Below, in pieces: positions 27,694-37,532 of a DNA stretch of 64,000 nt. The stretch is from Marvinbryantia formatexigens (GTDB lineage Bacteria; Bacillota; Clostridia; Oscillospirales; Ruminococcaceae), in assembly GCA_021771035.1 (NCBI GenBank), contig JAETPU010000013.1, positions 1 to 64,000 of the forward strand, in the 5' to 3' direction. A program made the translations under genes and the position numbers. Each line of letters begins with the position of its first letter. Positions within the stretch are counted from its first letter, which is position 1. The notes under the pieces are model-generated. The model was not told the origin of the DNA. It ran no database searches and saw only the letters and a program-made list of their open reading frames with translations.

Positions 27694-28180
27694 GGCAGAT
27701 GATGCCCCTTTCTGAGTTTTGATTATCCCGGTAAAAAACTGAATTTCCACACTTCATATGTTGCTCAGTATACCCGCTGATTATGGAGAAAATGCGAATC
27801 AATTATCACAAAACTTTTAAAGCGGTTTTCCCAATCCGGATTTAATTTCCCTGTTCCCCCATCCGTCTGCCGGATCCGACCTGTTCCAGCGGAGTATCCC
27901 AACTGAAAAAGCAGACAAATTCAGCCCCCGGCCAACTTGCCGGAGGCTGTCTGAATGGGTATTTTGATTTGGTCTTTGGGCCCTTGGGCTCTGTATCCTA
28001 AAACAAAACGGCTTAAATCACATTCAAAAATAATCGGAATTCATGTTGCTTTATGAAACCAAAATCGCTGTTCCCCGCTTCGCGGAAGTGCGAATGCCCT
28101 ATCGCTCTGTATCAGGGCGCTTCGTGATACCCGTGCCGTACGGTATGGCGGCAGAACCCCCGTACCGCCCAAACACAAGC
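27694..28180. other. Gap between amidohydrolase and der
   Basis: No convincing gene. An imperfect inverted repeat, cagcccccggc…gccggaggctg (27925–27953), could form a GC-rich hairpin on either strand; on the minus strand it would follow der by about 230 bases. Another pair of complementary segments surrounds 28090–28130. Confidence 0.45.
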
Positions 28181-29506
28181 CTATTTTTCATCTCCCCGCT
28201 GGCGCACAATAAAGCGCACCGGCGTCCCCTCCAAGCCAAAGGTCTCCCGGATTTGGTTTTCCAGGTAGCGCTGATAGGAGAAATGGAACAGCTCCGCCCG
28301 GTTGACAAACGTGACAAACGTGGGCGGACGGGTGGAGGCCTGGGTCATATAGTAGATCTTCAGGCGCTTGCCCTTGTCCGACGGGGGCTGCACCTTTGCC
28401 GTGGCATAGGCCAGAACATCGTTGAGCATTCCCGTAGTAATACGCATGGCGTTCTGATCGTTGACAAACTGGATGAGCTGATACAGCTTGTCCACCCGCT
28501 GTCCGGTTTTGGCGGAGATAAACAGGAAGGGGGCATAGGGCATAAAGCTGAAATCAATTTCCAGCTTCTTGCGGAACTCCTGCATGGTCTTGCCGTCTTT
28601 TTCCACAGCGTCCCACTTATTCACCGCGATAATGCAGCCCTTGCCCTGCTCGTGGGCATAGCCCGCCACCTTGGAATCCTGTTCGGTGAAGCCCACTGTG
28701 GCGTCGATGAGGATGACGCACACATCGGCCCTGTCCACCGCCATATAGGAGCGCAGGACGCTGTAGCGCTCAATGGCCTCCTCCACACGGGCCTTGCGGC
28801 GGATTCCGGCGGTATCGATAAAGAGAAACCTGCCGTACTTATTTTCCACCGTGGTGTCCGTGGCATCCCGGGTGGTTCCGGCGATATCGGAGACGATCAC
28901 CCGTTCCTCTCCGGCCATTTTATTAATTAACGAGGATTTTCCCACATTGGGCCGTCCAATCACCGCCACCTTGATGGTCCCCTCGTCTACCTCTTCTGCC
29001 TTATCAAAATCCAGATACGCAAAGCAGGCGTCCAGCAGGTCCCCGGAGCCGTGCCCATGGGCAGCTGAAACCGCAATGGGATCCCCTAATCCCAAATTGT
29101 AAAACTCATAGAATTCCGCAGGCGGATCCCCCAGGGAATCACACTTGTTGACACACAGCACAATGGGTTTGCCGCTCTTTTGCAGCATGGAGGCCACATC
29201 TGCGTCCGTTGCCGTGACACCGGAACGCAAATCCGTCACCAAAATAATCACATCCGCGCTTTCGATGGCCAGCTGTGCCTGGCGGCGCATCTGCGAGAGG
29301 ATCACATCGTCGCTGTGAGGCTCAATTCCGCCGGTATCCACCAGCATCACTTCCTTGGACCGCCATTCACATTCGCTGTAAATCCGGTCCCGGGTAACGC
29401 CGGGGGTATCCTCCACGATGGAGACGCGTTTGCCCACCAGCTTGTTAAACAGGGTGGATTTTCCCACGTTGGGCCGTCCCACCACCGCAATGACAGGTTT
29501 CGCCAT
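28181..29506 (-). CDS. der: Ribosome-assembly GTPase Der (EngA)
   Basis: Essential double GTPase for 50S subunit maturation. 441 residues from the ATG at 29506, with aaaggagtg upstream. Two complete G domains: the first with VVGRPNVGKSTLFNKL, DTPGVTRDR and NKCD; the second with VIGRPNVGKSSLINKM, DIAGTTRDATDT and NKWD. The C-terminal KH-like domain ends with QIRETFGLEGTPVRFIVRQR. It lies directly downstream of the DUF512 radical-SAM gene (132 bases), the arrangement usual in Clostridia. Confidence 0.98.
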   Translation of the reverse strand: MAKPVIAVVGRPNVGKSTLFNKLVGKRVSIVEDTPGVTRDRIYSECEWRSKEVMLVDTGGIEPHSDDVILSQMRRQAQLAIESADVIILVTDLRSGVTATDADVASMLQKSGKPIVLCVNKCDSLGDPPAEFYEFYNLGLGDPIAVSAAHGHGSGDLLDACFAYLDFDKAEEVDEGTIKVAVIGRPNVGKSSLINKMAGEERVIVSDIAGTTRDATDTTVENKYGRFLFIDTAGIRRKARVEEAIERYSVLRSYMAVDRADVCVILIDATVGFTEQDSKVAGYAHEQGKGCIIAVNKWDAVEKDGKTMQEFRKKLEIDFSFMPYAPFLFISAKTGQRVDKLYQLIQFVNDQNAMRITTGMLNDVLAYATAKVQPPSDKGKRLKIYYMTQASTRPPTFVTFVNRAELFHFSYQRYLENQIRETFGLEGTPVRFIVRQRGDEK

Positions 29507-29638
29507 AGCTGTCACACTCCTTTCCGTTTTCCTGGGCCGCCGGTTCCCCGGGAGCAATTTTGATCCAATAAACCCCTGACTCTATGTTGAAAAGGCTCTC
29601 AATTCCGGCCGTTTCAACCTTATTTCAGAATTTACGGA

Positions 29639-30949
29639 TCAAGAATGCCCTAACAGGGCCGACAGCAATTCAAATCCATCATTTCCAACAGGCCGCACCC
29701 CAACTCCCAGCTGCCGCCTAAACTCTTCCAGGGACATATCGTCCAAAAACACATCCTCGTCCTGACGCAGCATCACGCCGGGGAGCAGCAGCTCCTGCCC
29801 CAAAGGCTTACCGCGCAGCTGCCCCAGCAGATCCTGCGCGGTCAAAAGCCCCGCCACGGTGATCCGCTCTCCAAAAAAATGGTTTTCAATGCTGTAGACA
29901 TGGCACACAAGCCCTGGAAAGCGCTCCCGCACCAGCCCCACCAGCATCCTCATCCAATCCCCGGCCGCCTTGCCCGTTGCCAGGGAGATTTCCCGGTGCA
30001 GCCCCTGCGGCGCGTCTGAGAGCCTCAGGGCGCTGATGAGCTCCTCCCGCAGCAGCGCCAGCAGCCCTACGCCGTTTTCCAGCTGATCGTAATCCCCATA
30101 GTATTCCCCATCCGGGATGGGAAGCGACGCCAGCAGGAAAAACTCGTCGGAGGGATAGACCATTCGCCTGCCGTGCTCCTCAAAGAACGCCCCGGAGAAC
30201 CGGTGAATGTCCTCAATTACCTGGCAGGCGGTCTTCTCATCATAGGGCGCAAGGGGCTCCAGCCCCTCCCGGAACTTGGTGAGCCCTACCGGAACGCAGG
30301 CCACGCTCTCTAAATTGGGCCCCAGCGCCGCCAAATCCCGCAGGGAGCGTTCAAGCTCAGGCCCGTCATTGATGCCCGGGCACAGCACCAGCTGGGCGTT
30401 CACCTTGATCCCCGCCTGGGTGAGCTGCCGCAGATAGTCCAGCGAAGCAGCAGCCTGCGGATTTTTCATCATACGCACCCGCAGCTGAGGGTTGGTGGTG
30501 TGTACCGAAACATTGATGGGAGAGATATGCATCTGGATAATCCGGCGGATATCCTCGTCGGTCAGATTGGTCATGGTGATATAATTGCCGAACAGGAAGG
30601 ACATCCTGGAATCGTCGTCCTTAAAATACAAGCTTTCCCGCATCCCCTTGGGCATCTGATCCACAAAACAGAAAATACACTTATTTTTGCAGGTCTGCTG
30701 CCGATCCATCAGATAGGTGGAAAATTCCAGTCCCAAATCCTCGTATTCATCCTTACGGATCCGCAGCACCCGCTGATGGCCCGCCTCATCCTGAAGCACC
30801 AGGCGAAGGCGGGAATTGGTCATATAAAAGCGGTAATCGAGCACGTCCCGGATAGGCGCCCGATTGATGGAAACAAGCGTCATCCCCGCGCAGATTCCTG
30901 CCCTTTGGGCCGGTGTTCCCGGTGTCACCGCTGCAATTTTTACTGCCAC
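29639..30949 (-). CDS. DUF512 radical-SAM-like protein with PDZ-like N-terminus
   Basis: 436 residues. The N-terminus is a PDZ-like segment (VTPGTPAQRAGICAGMTLVS). Then comes a radical-SAM-type Fe-S cluster motif, CKNKCIFCFVDQMPKGMR (C-X3-C-X2-C), with FGNYITMTNL and SPINVSVHTTNP as barrel elements, and a DUF512 C-terminal domain. The reaction is unknown; the family is often described as an Fe-S oxidoreductase. The start is GTG and the ribosome site is weak (ataggaca). Proximity to der suggests a role connected with ribosomes or translation, but that is only association. Confidence 0.9.
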   Translation of the reverse strand: MAVKIAAVTPGTPAQRAGICAGMTLVSINRAPIRDVLDYRFYMTNSRLRLVLQDEAGHQRVLRIRKDEYEDLGLEFSTYLMDRQQTCKNKCIFCFVDQMPKGMRESLYFKDDDSRMSFLFGNYITMTNLTDEDIRRIIQMHISPINVSVHTTNPQLRVRMMKNPQAAASLDYLRQLTQAGIKVNAQLVLCPGINDGPELERSLRDLAALGPNLESVACVPVGLTKFREGLEPLAPYDEKTACQVIEDIHRFSGAFFEEHGRRMVYPSDEFFLLASLPIPDGEYYGDYDQLENGVGLLALLREELISALRLSDAPQGLHREISLATGKAAGDWMRMLVGLVRERFPGLVCHVYSIENHFFGERITVAGLLTAQDLLGQLRGKPLGQELLLPGVMLRQDEDVFLDDMSLEEFRRQLGVGVRPVGNDGFELLSALLGHS

Positions 30950-31601
30950 TGTCCTATGGCCGCCCCCTTGTCCGCATCCAGTTTAAGTCCTTTTAACTGA
31001 CGCATCCGCCGCTCCCTGTACGGCCTAAACGCCGTCCTGCCTATAGTTTGCCGCGGGTAAAACTAAAAATCCCCGCTTGTACGTCCATTCCAAAAAAATC
31101 GGCTCACGGCAAAGCCTTGCAAGGCGTAATACCGCGCCCGGCACCGGTACACTGTCAGATTCCCCGCAGGTTACCTGCGCTAAACCCCGGCAATCGCGCG
31201 GGGACAGGCCCATGCGTGACGGTAATTCCAGCTCGGTGGGAACCCTGCCGTTTCGCATCTTGGCTCGGCCAAATTCCTAACGCCTTCGCACAGGCAAACG
31301 AACCCTTTCTCAACATCGTTAGGACCATAACGGAGAGGAAAGCCTGAACCGGCCGGGACGTTTGGCGCATCGGCTTAGCTAAATGCCGGCCGCGCTTTCA
31401 CCGGCAAGCATTGAAAGACGCACTGAAAAAGTGTCGTTTGCATTACTGGTCCTACCGCCCGTAAATGGGCATTTCCCCGCCCAGCGGAGCGCCTTCTAAT
31501 TCACCGGCTTGCTTTTTGGGATTTCGCTGCGCTCGCCGCTGGAAGCTAAAGCTTTCTAGAAGACATCTCCTTCGGCAGAACCGGATGTTTCAGTCACAAC
31601 G
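30950..31601. other. GC-rich gap with a diverged palindromic repeat
   Basis: About 650 bases without a credible gene. Between 31345 and 31440 the order of elements (gggacgttt, then a ggc…gccgg hairpin, then acgcact/agtgtcg) resembles the palindromic units at 33.2 and 45.2 kb, but it is much diverged. Confidence 0.4.
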
Positions 31602-31638
31602 AAAAAGCAGAGGAGGAATCCAAGCTCCCTCCTCTGCC
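31602..31638 (-). terminator. Terminator of the yceD–rpmF operon
   Basis: On the minus strand, stem gcagaggaggg/cctcctctgc followed by TTTTTC, 17 bases after the rpmF stop. Confidence 0.92.
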
Positions 31639-31654
31639 TGTTTGAGAAGCCTTC

Positions 31655-31840
31655 TTATTCAGCTTCCACTTTCACAACTTCTTTGCCCTTGTAGTATCCG
31701 CAGTTTCCGCACACACGGTGAGGAAGCTTCAGTTCTCCGCACTGAGTGCATTTGGAAAAACCTGGCACGCTCAACTTCCAGACACTGGAACGTCTTTTAT
31801 CACGTCTAGCTTTAGAAACCTTTCTCTTCGGTACAGCCAT
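31655..31840 (-). CDS. rpmF: 50S ribosomal protein L32
   Basis: 61 residues, the normal length. Starts [18 protein letters not shown] and carries the zinc-binding form of L32 with two CxxC pairs (CTQC and CGNC). Ribosome site aaggaggtg lies upstream. It is the second gene of a two-gene unit with yceD, 27 bases after it, as in most bacteria. Confidence 0.98.
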   Translation of the reverse strand: MAVPKRKVSKARRDKRRSSVWKLSVPGFSKCTQCGELKLPHRVCGNCGYYKGKEVVKVEAE

Positions 31841-31867
31841 GTCAGCACCTCCTTCAGGTTTATATCG

Positions 31868-32365
31868 TTAATTTTCTAGCAGCTTTCTTAAAGCCTCAAG
31901 GCGAGGATCAAACTGCCGGGTATCGCACCCGCAGTCGGTTTCATTGAGATTAGCCCCACACTTTGGGCACAGCCCTTTGCAGTCCTCTCGGCACAAAGTC
32001 TTGATTGGTAGCTCAAGCAAAATATCAGAAGCCGCCAGTTCGTCCAAATCCAGCTTGAAATTTTCCACCAGCACATACTCATCGTTGTCCTGGTCATTCA
32101 GCTCTCCTGCCAGCTTATGAGTAAAGAGCTGTTCGCACTGTTTTTGGCCTTCCTGAAGACATCTGGAACAGATCATATGCAACAAATAGCTGGCCTGGAA
32201 GGATAATTCCACCATGCCGGCGCGGTTGCGTACACTGCCCTTTAATTGTACCGGGGCCTCAAACGGGTGAATCCCCCACAATTCGACAGGACTGAGATCC
32301 AACTCCTCCTGAAAGGAAAGTTCTTCGCCGTCCAATTCGAATAGTTGTTTGAGATCTAAAATCAT
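31868..32365 (-). CDS. yceD: YceD/DUF177 family protein
   Basis: 165 residues, conserved partner of rpmF, implicated in 23S rRNA accumulation in plants and E. coli. The core shows MICSRCLQEGQKQCEQLF with its CxxC and the C-terminal CREDCKGLCPKCGANLNE with a second set of cysteines, a probable zinc site. The start has gaggtg upstream and a strong promoter lies at 32394–32423. Gene order yceD–rpmF matches the family. Confidence 0.95.
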   Translation of the reverse strand: MILDLKQLFELDGEELSFQEELDLSPVELWGIHPFEAPVQLKGSVRNRAGMVELSFQASYLLHMICSRCLQEGQKQCEQLFTHKLAGELNDQDNDEYVLVENFKLDLDELAASDILLELPIKTLCREDCKGLCPKCGANLNETDCGCDTRQFDPRLEALRKLLEN

Positions 32366-32393
32366 AATGACACCTCATAACGCCACAAAAAAT

Positions 32394-32423
32394 ATTATAA
32401 TATACCAGAAAGCCCATTGTCAA
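32394..32423 (-). promoter_or_regulatory. Sigma-A-type promoter of yceD–rpmF
   Basis: On the minus strand, TTGACA (32418–32423), an 18-base spacer, then TATAAT (32394–32399): both hexamers are perfect. Confidence 0.88.
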
Positions 32424-32559
32424 GGCTGGCATGGACAATCTTTTCCAAATTTTCAAATTCAGCAGAACCTCTAAATTTTTCTCCGCATCCCCTGGGACAA
32501 ACCATCATATTTCCGCCCGGTAAGCGGACCTTGGCAAAAGTCCCCCTTGTTCCCCGGGC

Positions 32560-32973
32560 CTAACCCAGCAACTTGAGGCTCAGAAGTTTTTTGGCATCCT
32601 CAAACTGAGTCTGCCCCAAAACCCGCAGATGAATCCATCCGCCGTCCGAGCATGGGTACCTTGCGTCCACGACCTGCTGGGCCCCGGCGGAAAGTTTGTC
32701 ATACACCGCCGCATACTGCGCATTGGAAAGCCTGAGCATCATCGTGAAAGCCCCCGCTTCACAAAACAGCGTACAGATGAGCTTTTTGCCCCTTCGGTAG
32801 CTGACGCCCCAGCCATAGTGGTTTCCATAGGGGAACCGAATTTCGCCTTCAATTTCCGCCTGCCCCTCCAGGAAGCTGCAAAGCCGCTGATACCAGGGCC
32901 CCGCTTCACCGCAGTAGGCAATCATTTGCTCCAGTGTAGGCCTGGCGCTCTTGTCCAGCATCCGCTCATACAT
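32560..32973 (-). CDS. DUF3788 family protein
   Basis: 137 residues resembling the DUF3788 family of small proteins of unknown function. Recognisable segments are ERMLDKSARPTLEQMIAYC, GWGVSYRRGKKLICTLFCEA and the C-terminal SDGGWIHLRVLGQTQFEDA. The fold may relate to DNA-binding or sensing YdhG-like proteins, but I would not assign a role. Ribosome site aaggggg is upstream. It stands alone, with palindromic repeats 180 bases upstream of its start. Confidence 0.8.
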   Translation of the reverse strand: MYERMLDKSARPTLEQMIAYCGEAGPWYQRLCSFLEGQAEIEGEIRFPYGNHYGWGVSYRRGKKLICTLFCEAGAFTMMLRLSNAQYAAVYDKLSAGAQQVVDARYPCSDGGWIHLRVLGQTQFEDAKKLLSLKLLG

Positions 32974-33152
32974 ATGCCGTCCCCCTTCGTGAAAGCCAAA
33001 TCAGCCTGTCAGCGCCTGAGAAAAGCCCTGCTTCAGGCTTTCTGTGCTTGGGTTCCTGTAGAGAAAATTCAGCTGCACAGGAGCACCTTGAGCGCCTCTT
33101 TATGTCTTTGTGTTTCCCTGGCATCCGCTGAAGGCCGAATCCCGGCATACTG

Positions 33153-33430
33153 CTCCCAGATATTCGTGCCTGCACGAATATTGTATCACAATAAGACCTG
33201 AACTAAACCGGGACGTTTTGCGGTTTGGCTTTGCCAAACACCGGCCGTGCCTTCGGGCCGGTGAGTAAAACTCCCAGATGTTCACGCCCCGCATGAACAT
33301 TGTATCACAATAAGGCCTGAACTAAACCGGGACGTTTTGCGGTTTGGCTTTGCCAAACACCGGCCGTGCCTTCGAGCCGGTGAGCGAAACTCCCAGATGT
33401 TCACGCCCCGCGTGAACATTGTATCACACA
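33153..33430. repeat. Palindromic repeat array, about 2.4 units of 118–119 bp
   Basis: Units begin with ctcccaga at 33153, 33271 and 33390. Each unit contains a hairpin (ttcacgccccgcatgaac or a variant), attgtatcacaata, ctgaactaaaccgggacg, tttggctttgccaaa and a second hairpin ccggccgtgccttcgggccgg. Hairpin arms change together: ttcgtgc/gcacgaa in unit 1 and ttcacgc/gcatgaac or gcgtgaac in later ones. This indicates selection on, or recent origin from, folded structure. A single related copy lies at 45130–45245. Short frames across it are not genes. Confidence 0.88.
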
Positions 33431-33725
33431 ATCCAATATAAAAGCAAATCGCCGCCATGCTTTTCTGCCCGCCAGCGCCCGGCTCTTTTCTGGCTGGCAG
33501 TTCCCAGGGAAAAAGCAGAGCTTCCAAAAATCCTGAACGTCTATCCTGTAAAACACCCTGAAAACCCCGGCTCACTTCCCCGATCACCCGTCCCGGTTCC
33601 CGTCCTTATATAGAAGGACCCCCTGTGCTTTACCCTTTTCGTTCTCAAAACATCTGGCCGGGATAAGCCGGTTTTTCCCCGGGTTCAACCGGAAGCTTTT
33701 TTCTTGCCGAATCGGCGGCAAAACA

Positions 33726-33757
33726 AAAACCGGGGCGGAATTTTCCAGCCCCGGCCA
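33726..33757 (-). terminator. Terminator after the small P-loop gene
   Basis: On the minus strand, stem ccggggc/gccccgg with an 11-base loop followed by TTTTTG, about 25 bases past the stop at 33780. Confidence 0.9.
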
Positions 33758-33779
33758 ATTGCCTGCGTTTTCAAATGTG

Positions 33780-34187
33780 TTAGATGCTGTAGCTCTTCAT
33801 ATCCTCCGGCAGATCGGAAATATCGCAGGAGACGGTAAAGGTAACCACAGTTTCCTTGTCCACTACGGAATCCAGCTTGCGGATCATTTCGGCGAAAGCC
33901 ACATAATCTCTGCCGCCGATTTTGAAAGTGGCGTCGATGAACATCTCACTGATGTCATAATTGCCGGCCAATACGCCGCAGATAAAGCCATAGAAGGCCT
34001 CAAACCCGGACACCTGGTAGGTATCGATGTCAATAAGTCTTACGGAATGCACGATATCATAAGTCAGCTGGGTTCCTTTTTCGATGCAGACAACATTGCC
34101 CTTGGTTGTTTTCGAGGCGGTGTTGACCAGATCGATGAGCTTCTTGGTCTTGCCGGAGCCTTTGTTGCCGATGATGAGTTTAATCAT
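33780..34187 (-). CDS. Small P-loop ATP-binding protein
   Basis: 135 residues with a clear Walker A (IIGNKGSGKTKKLIDLV) right at the N-terminus and a hydrophobic, Asp-containing strand (SEMFIDATF) that could be Walker B. I know similar short proteins from Clostridia but no assigned function. It starts 59 bases downstream of pgi on the same strand, with gggagg upstream, and ends at a terminator, so it is probably cotranscribed with pgi. Thymidine-kinase-like or ATPase roles are possible but not supported. Confidence 0.82.
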   Translation of the reverse strand: MIKLIIGNKGSGKTKKLIDLVNTASKTTKGNVVCIEKGTQLTYDIVHSVRLIDIDTYQVSGFEAFYGFICGVLAGNYDISEMFIDATFKIGGRDYVAFAEMIRKLDSVVDKETVVTFTVSCDISDLPEDMKSYSI

Positions 34188-34245
34188 AGTTTTTTCCTCC
34201 CAAAGTGGTGATTTTATAATTCTTTTCGCCGTATGGCGGGGGAAA

Positions 34246-35583
34246 CTAAGAGAGTTTTGCCTCCAGAGCGGCCTTCATGTCCTCATAGCCCGGTTTTCCC
34301 AGAAGAGCAAACATATTTTTCTTGTAGCTCTCCACTCCCGGCTGGTCAAAGGGGTTGACTCCCAGAAGGTATCCGGAGATGGCGCAGGCCTTTTCCAGGA
34401 AATAGATGAGATAGCCCGCCTCGCTCTCACACAGCTGCGGGACTTGAAGAATCATATTGGGGACACCGCCCTCGGTGTGGGCAATGACAGTCCCCTGAAG
34501 CGCCTTGCGGTTGACAATGGACATCTCCTGTTCGGAGAGGAAATTCAGCCCGTCAAAGTTGTTGGGATCCGCCTTGATAAAGAGATCCTGCTGCGGCTTC
34601 TGGATATCCACCACGGTTTCGAACAAAATTCTGGAGCCGTCCTGGATATACTGGCCCATGGAATGCAGATCCGTGGAGAACACCGCGCTGGCCGGGAAAA
34701 TCCCCTTGTTATCCTTGCCCTCGCTCTCGCCGAAGAGCTGCTTGAACCATTCGTTCATCATGGCAAAGGAGGGATCATAGCTCACCAGCATCTCCACCGT
34801 CTTGCCCTTGCGATACAGGCAGTTGCGGATGGCGGCATAGCGGTAACAGTCGTTTTTCATCAAATCGGGCTCGCAGAGATCCTGCTGGGCCTGCCGGGCG
34901 CCTTCCATCAAAGCCCCGATATCGCAGCCTGCCACCGCGATTGGCAGAAGCCCCACCGGGGTGAGCACGGAGTACCGTCCGCCCACGTCGTCCGGGATGA
35001 CAAAGGTTTCATAGCCCTCTTTATCCGCCAGTTCCTTGAGGGTGCCCCGGGCCTTGTCCGTAGTGCAGTAAATCCTGGAACGTGCCTCCTCGGGAGTATA
35101 CTTTTTCTCCAAAAGCTCCCGGAAAATCCGAAACGCCAGGGCGGGCTCTGTTGTGGTGCCGGACTTGGAGATGACGTTTACAGAGACATCCTTGCCCTCA
35201 CACAGGGAGAGAATCTGGTTGAGATAGGTGGGGCTGATGTTGTTTCCGGCAAAATAAATTTCCGGGGTGTCTTTTTTCAGATTATTGTACAACGGCGAGC
35301 GCAGCAGCTCGATGACAGCCCGAGCGCCCAGATAGGATCCGCCGATGCCGATGACGATCAGAACCTGGGAGTCCTGCTGAATTTTTTTAGCGGCCGCCTG
35401 AATGCGGGAAAATTCCTCTTTATCATAATCAGTCGGAAGGGTCAGCCATCCCAAATAGTCGTTGCCCAAGCCGCTGCCGGCATGGAGCATCTCATGCGCA
35501 GCCTTGACCTGAGGGGCAATCCCGGCCAGTTCATTGGGGGCCAAAAACTTGGAAACGTGCTTTGTGTTTAACGTTACAGCCAT
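34246..35583 (-). CDS. pgi: Glucose-6-phosphate isomerase
   Basis: Interconverts glucose 6-phosphate and fructose 6-phosphate in glycolysis. 445 residues, the short Firmicutes form. Shows the SIS-domain segments [38 protein letters not shown], the motif [20 protein letters not shown] and the C-terminal [21 protein letters not shown] chose the ATG at 35583 because cggagg lies 9 bases upstream; the frame is open three codons further. Confidence 0.97.
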   Translation of the reverse strand: MAVTLNTKHVSKFLAPNELAGIAPQVKAAHEMLHAGSGLGNDYLGWLTLPTDYDKEEFSRIQAAAKKIQQDSQVLIVIGIGGSYLGARAVIELLRSPLYNNLKKDTPEIYFAGNNISPTYLNQILSLCEGKDVSVNVISKSGTTTEPALAFRIFRELLEKKYTPEEARSRIYCTTDKARGTLKELADKEGYETFVIPDDVGGRYSVLTPVGLLPIAVAGCDIGALMEGARQAQQDLCEPDLMKNDCYRYAAIRNCLYRKGKTVEMLVSYDPSFAMMNEWFKQLFGESEGKDNKGIFPASAVFSTDLHSMGQYIQDGSRILFETVVDIQKPQQDLFIKADPNNFDGLNFLSEQEMSIVNRKALQGTVIAHTEGGVPNMILQVPQLCESEAGYLIYFLEKACAISGYLLGVNPFDQPGVESYKKNMFALLGKPGYEDMKAALEAKLS

Positions 35584-36023
35584 TTCAATCATCCTCCGTT
35601 TCAGGTAGTTATATTGTACATCAGTATGACAATATTTGCAAGTATCCCGATGTGAGTTGTTTGTTTTTTGGTGAACTTCACATTATCTCCAGCCGGAATG
35701 CGCAAAAAGGCTCGGTTCCATCGATGCAGACGCTCAGCAAACCGCGTTTGACAGCCGGATAGCAGGAAACCCTCAGGCGCAGCGCATCCGCCCTTTTTAA
35801 GCGGGAAACCGCGATTCGCCTGATAAAAACAGCGCCCTGCCTGTCTGGCTCAAACGTGGCACAAACGATGGAGCCTGGCCGGGCGAACCCCTCGGGATTT
35901 CTTTTGCGGGATACGCCTTAGCAAAAACGCCGCCCGCTCTGGAAGCGGCAGTCTTCCCCGCATAAGCGCACAGCCCCCGCAAACGGCGGCGGGAACCCAC
36001 CGTCCCGCCGCGCTCATTTTCTT
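35584..36023. other. Gap between pgi and the dacF-type gene
   Basis: About 440 bases. Its left part should hold the pgi promoter. At 35983–36016 there is a GC-rich hairpin, gcggcggga/tcccgccgc on the minus strand, that may terminate the carboxypeptidase gene. No gene recognised. Confidence 0.5.
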
Positions 36024-37190
36024 CTAAAGCTGGATTAACTGCCGGAAAAAGAACCCCATGGCTGTCCAAATCGTCATTTTTTCCACCGAAGTTTCCGCCA
36101 GAATCGGGTACGTGCATACGGTCTCCCCGCTGAGCGTCAGCGTCACCGTGCCCAGCTGCTGACCCTGCTGTACCGGCGCCTGGACTGACTCCATCAGCTC
36201 CACTTCGCTTTCCAGGCTTTTTTCCGTCCCCTTTTCCACCAGAACTCCGGCGGGAGGGTTGGGAACAACGCCTACAGACTGGGACACTCCGTCGAGAACC
36301 TGAATCTCCCCCAGTTCCTGCGAACATTCCGGCGGGGCAGTAAAGGTGAAGTTGGCAAAGCCGTAGTCCAGAAGGCTGCGGGCATCCGCAAAGCGGTCGT
36401 CATCGGTTTTACAGCCCAGCACCACCGCCACTAAGGAGAGCTCCCCGCGGGAGGCGGAGGCGCTCAGGCAGCATCCCGCCGTATCCGTCGTGCCGGTTTT
36501 CAGCCCTGTAGCCCCTTCATAAAACCGCACCAGGCGGTTGGTGTTCACCAGCTGGGTTTTCCCTGCGCGCAGTTCATCCATCCAGATGGTGCTGTATTCC
36601 TTGATTTTCTCATGGGAGAGCAGCTGGCAGGACATGATGGCGATATCCCTGGCTGTGGAGACATGGCCCTCCTCATCCAGCCCGCTGGCGTTATGAAAGA
36701 CCGTATTTTCCATCCCCAGCTGTTTGGCCCTCTGGTTCATCAGCTCCACAAAGGCCTCCTCACTGCCGCCAAGATGCTCCGCCAAGGCCACCGCCGCGTC
36801 GTTGGCGCTTCCCACAGCGACCGCCTTAATCAAATCCCGGACCGCCATCTTTTCCCCGGGCTCCAGCCAGATCTGGGAGCCGTTCATGCTGCAGGCGTGT
36901 TCCGTAGCCGTCACCATGTCCTCCTCCTGGATGCGTCCCTCGTCCAGAGCCTCCATGGTCAGCAGCAGCGTCATCACCTTGGTGATGGAGGCGGGGGAAC
37001 GCGCTTCATCCGCGTTGGACTCCAAAAGCACCTTCCCGGTGACCGGCTCCATGAGCAGATAGCTGGGCGCTGATATTGCCGGAGGGCCGTCCTCCTCTGA
37101 GCCGGCATGGACTAAAACGGGGCCGCTTAACACCATACACAGGGCCACCGCCAGGGCGGTAATCCCTTTCACCTGCCGGAATTTTCCCAT
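36024..37190 (-). CDS. dacF: D-alanyl-D-alanine carboxypeptidase, DacF/PBP5 type
   Basis: 388-residue low-molecular-weight penicillin-binding protein trimming stem peptides of peptidoglycan. A signal peptide (about 1–30, FRQVKGITALAVALCMVLSG, ending VHA) is followed by the peptidase S11 domain with SITK (S-x-x-K), SAN (S-x-N) and KTG. A C-terminal PBP5-like beta domain ends in an amphipathic tail (FFFRQLIQL) likely to sit on the membrane. In sporulating relatives dacF lies next to spoIIAA; here no sporulation operon follows, so the specific paralogue is uncertain. Confidence 0.92.
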   Translation of the reverse strand: MGKFRQVKGITALAVALCMVLSGPVLVHAGSEEDGPPAISAPSYLLMEPVTGKVLLESNADEARSPASITKVMTLLLTMEALDEGRIQEEDMVTATEHACSMNGSQIWLEPGEKMAVRDLIKAVAVGSANDAAVALAEHLGGSEEAFVELMNQRAKQLGMENTVFHNASGLDEEGHVSTARDIAIMSCQLLSHEKIKEYSTIWMDELRAGKTQLVNTNRLVRFYEGATGLKTGTTDTAGCCLSASASRGELSLVAVVLGCKTDDDRFADARSLLDYGFANFTFTAPPECSQELGEIQVLDGVSQSVGVVPNPPAGVLVEKGTEKSLESEVELMESVQAPVQQGQQLGTVTLTLSGETVCTYPILAETSVEKMTIWTAMGFFFRQLIQL

Positions 37191-37198
37191 AAAATAAT

Positions 37199-37390
37199 CA
37201 TTCCTTTCTGGGGATTGTATCGGTCCGGCACTGCCGGATGGAAGCCTGCCCTATCGCTTCCAAGATGCAATCCCCCCGGCATTGGAACGCTCAGTTCCAA
37301 TGTGCATTCCTTTCTGGGGATTGTATCGCTCCGGCACCGCCGGATTGGAATCTGCACTGTCGACCCAATCCCCCCCAAAAGTCCGGGGGT
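37199..37390. repeat. Two-copy palindromic repeat upstream of dacF
   Basis: A unit starting cattcctttctggggattgt occurs at 37199 and again at 37305, 106 bases apart, with about 40 nearly identical bases. Each copy has ggggattg paired with a downstream caatcccc (near 37269 and 37366), so each can form a long hairpin. The ribosome site of the dacF-type gene lies in the first copy. Confidence 0.75.
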
Positions 37391-37480
37391 TGCGGGTTTC
37401 AGGCCGTTTTCCCCATCAATATGGGGGATTCCCTTCAGTGTATGTCCCGACAAGGAAGAAAATTCCAGTCAAATTCAGGC

Positions 37481-37516
37481 AAAAAAATAAGATATGCCGC
37501 CAAAGCAGCATACCTT
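37481..37516 (-). terminator. Terminator of the HPr-like gene
   Basis: On the minus strand, stem ggtatgctgc/gcggcatatc with a TTTG loop followed by TTATTTTTTT, 18 bases past the stop. Confidence 0.9.
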
Positions 37517-37532
37517 ACTTTGTCCGTATCGT

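Noticed and set aside
33153-33430. CRISPR array
   Set aside because: Units are 118 bp, contain internal hairpins and have no unique spacers; there are no cas genes.
33100-33587. Open frames over the palindromic repeats (reading SPARRHGRCLAKPN and similar)
   Set aside because: They arise because the repeat happens to be open in that frame. The same peptide appears in the unrelated copy at 45.2 kb; there is no ribosome site.
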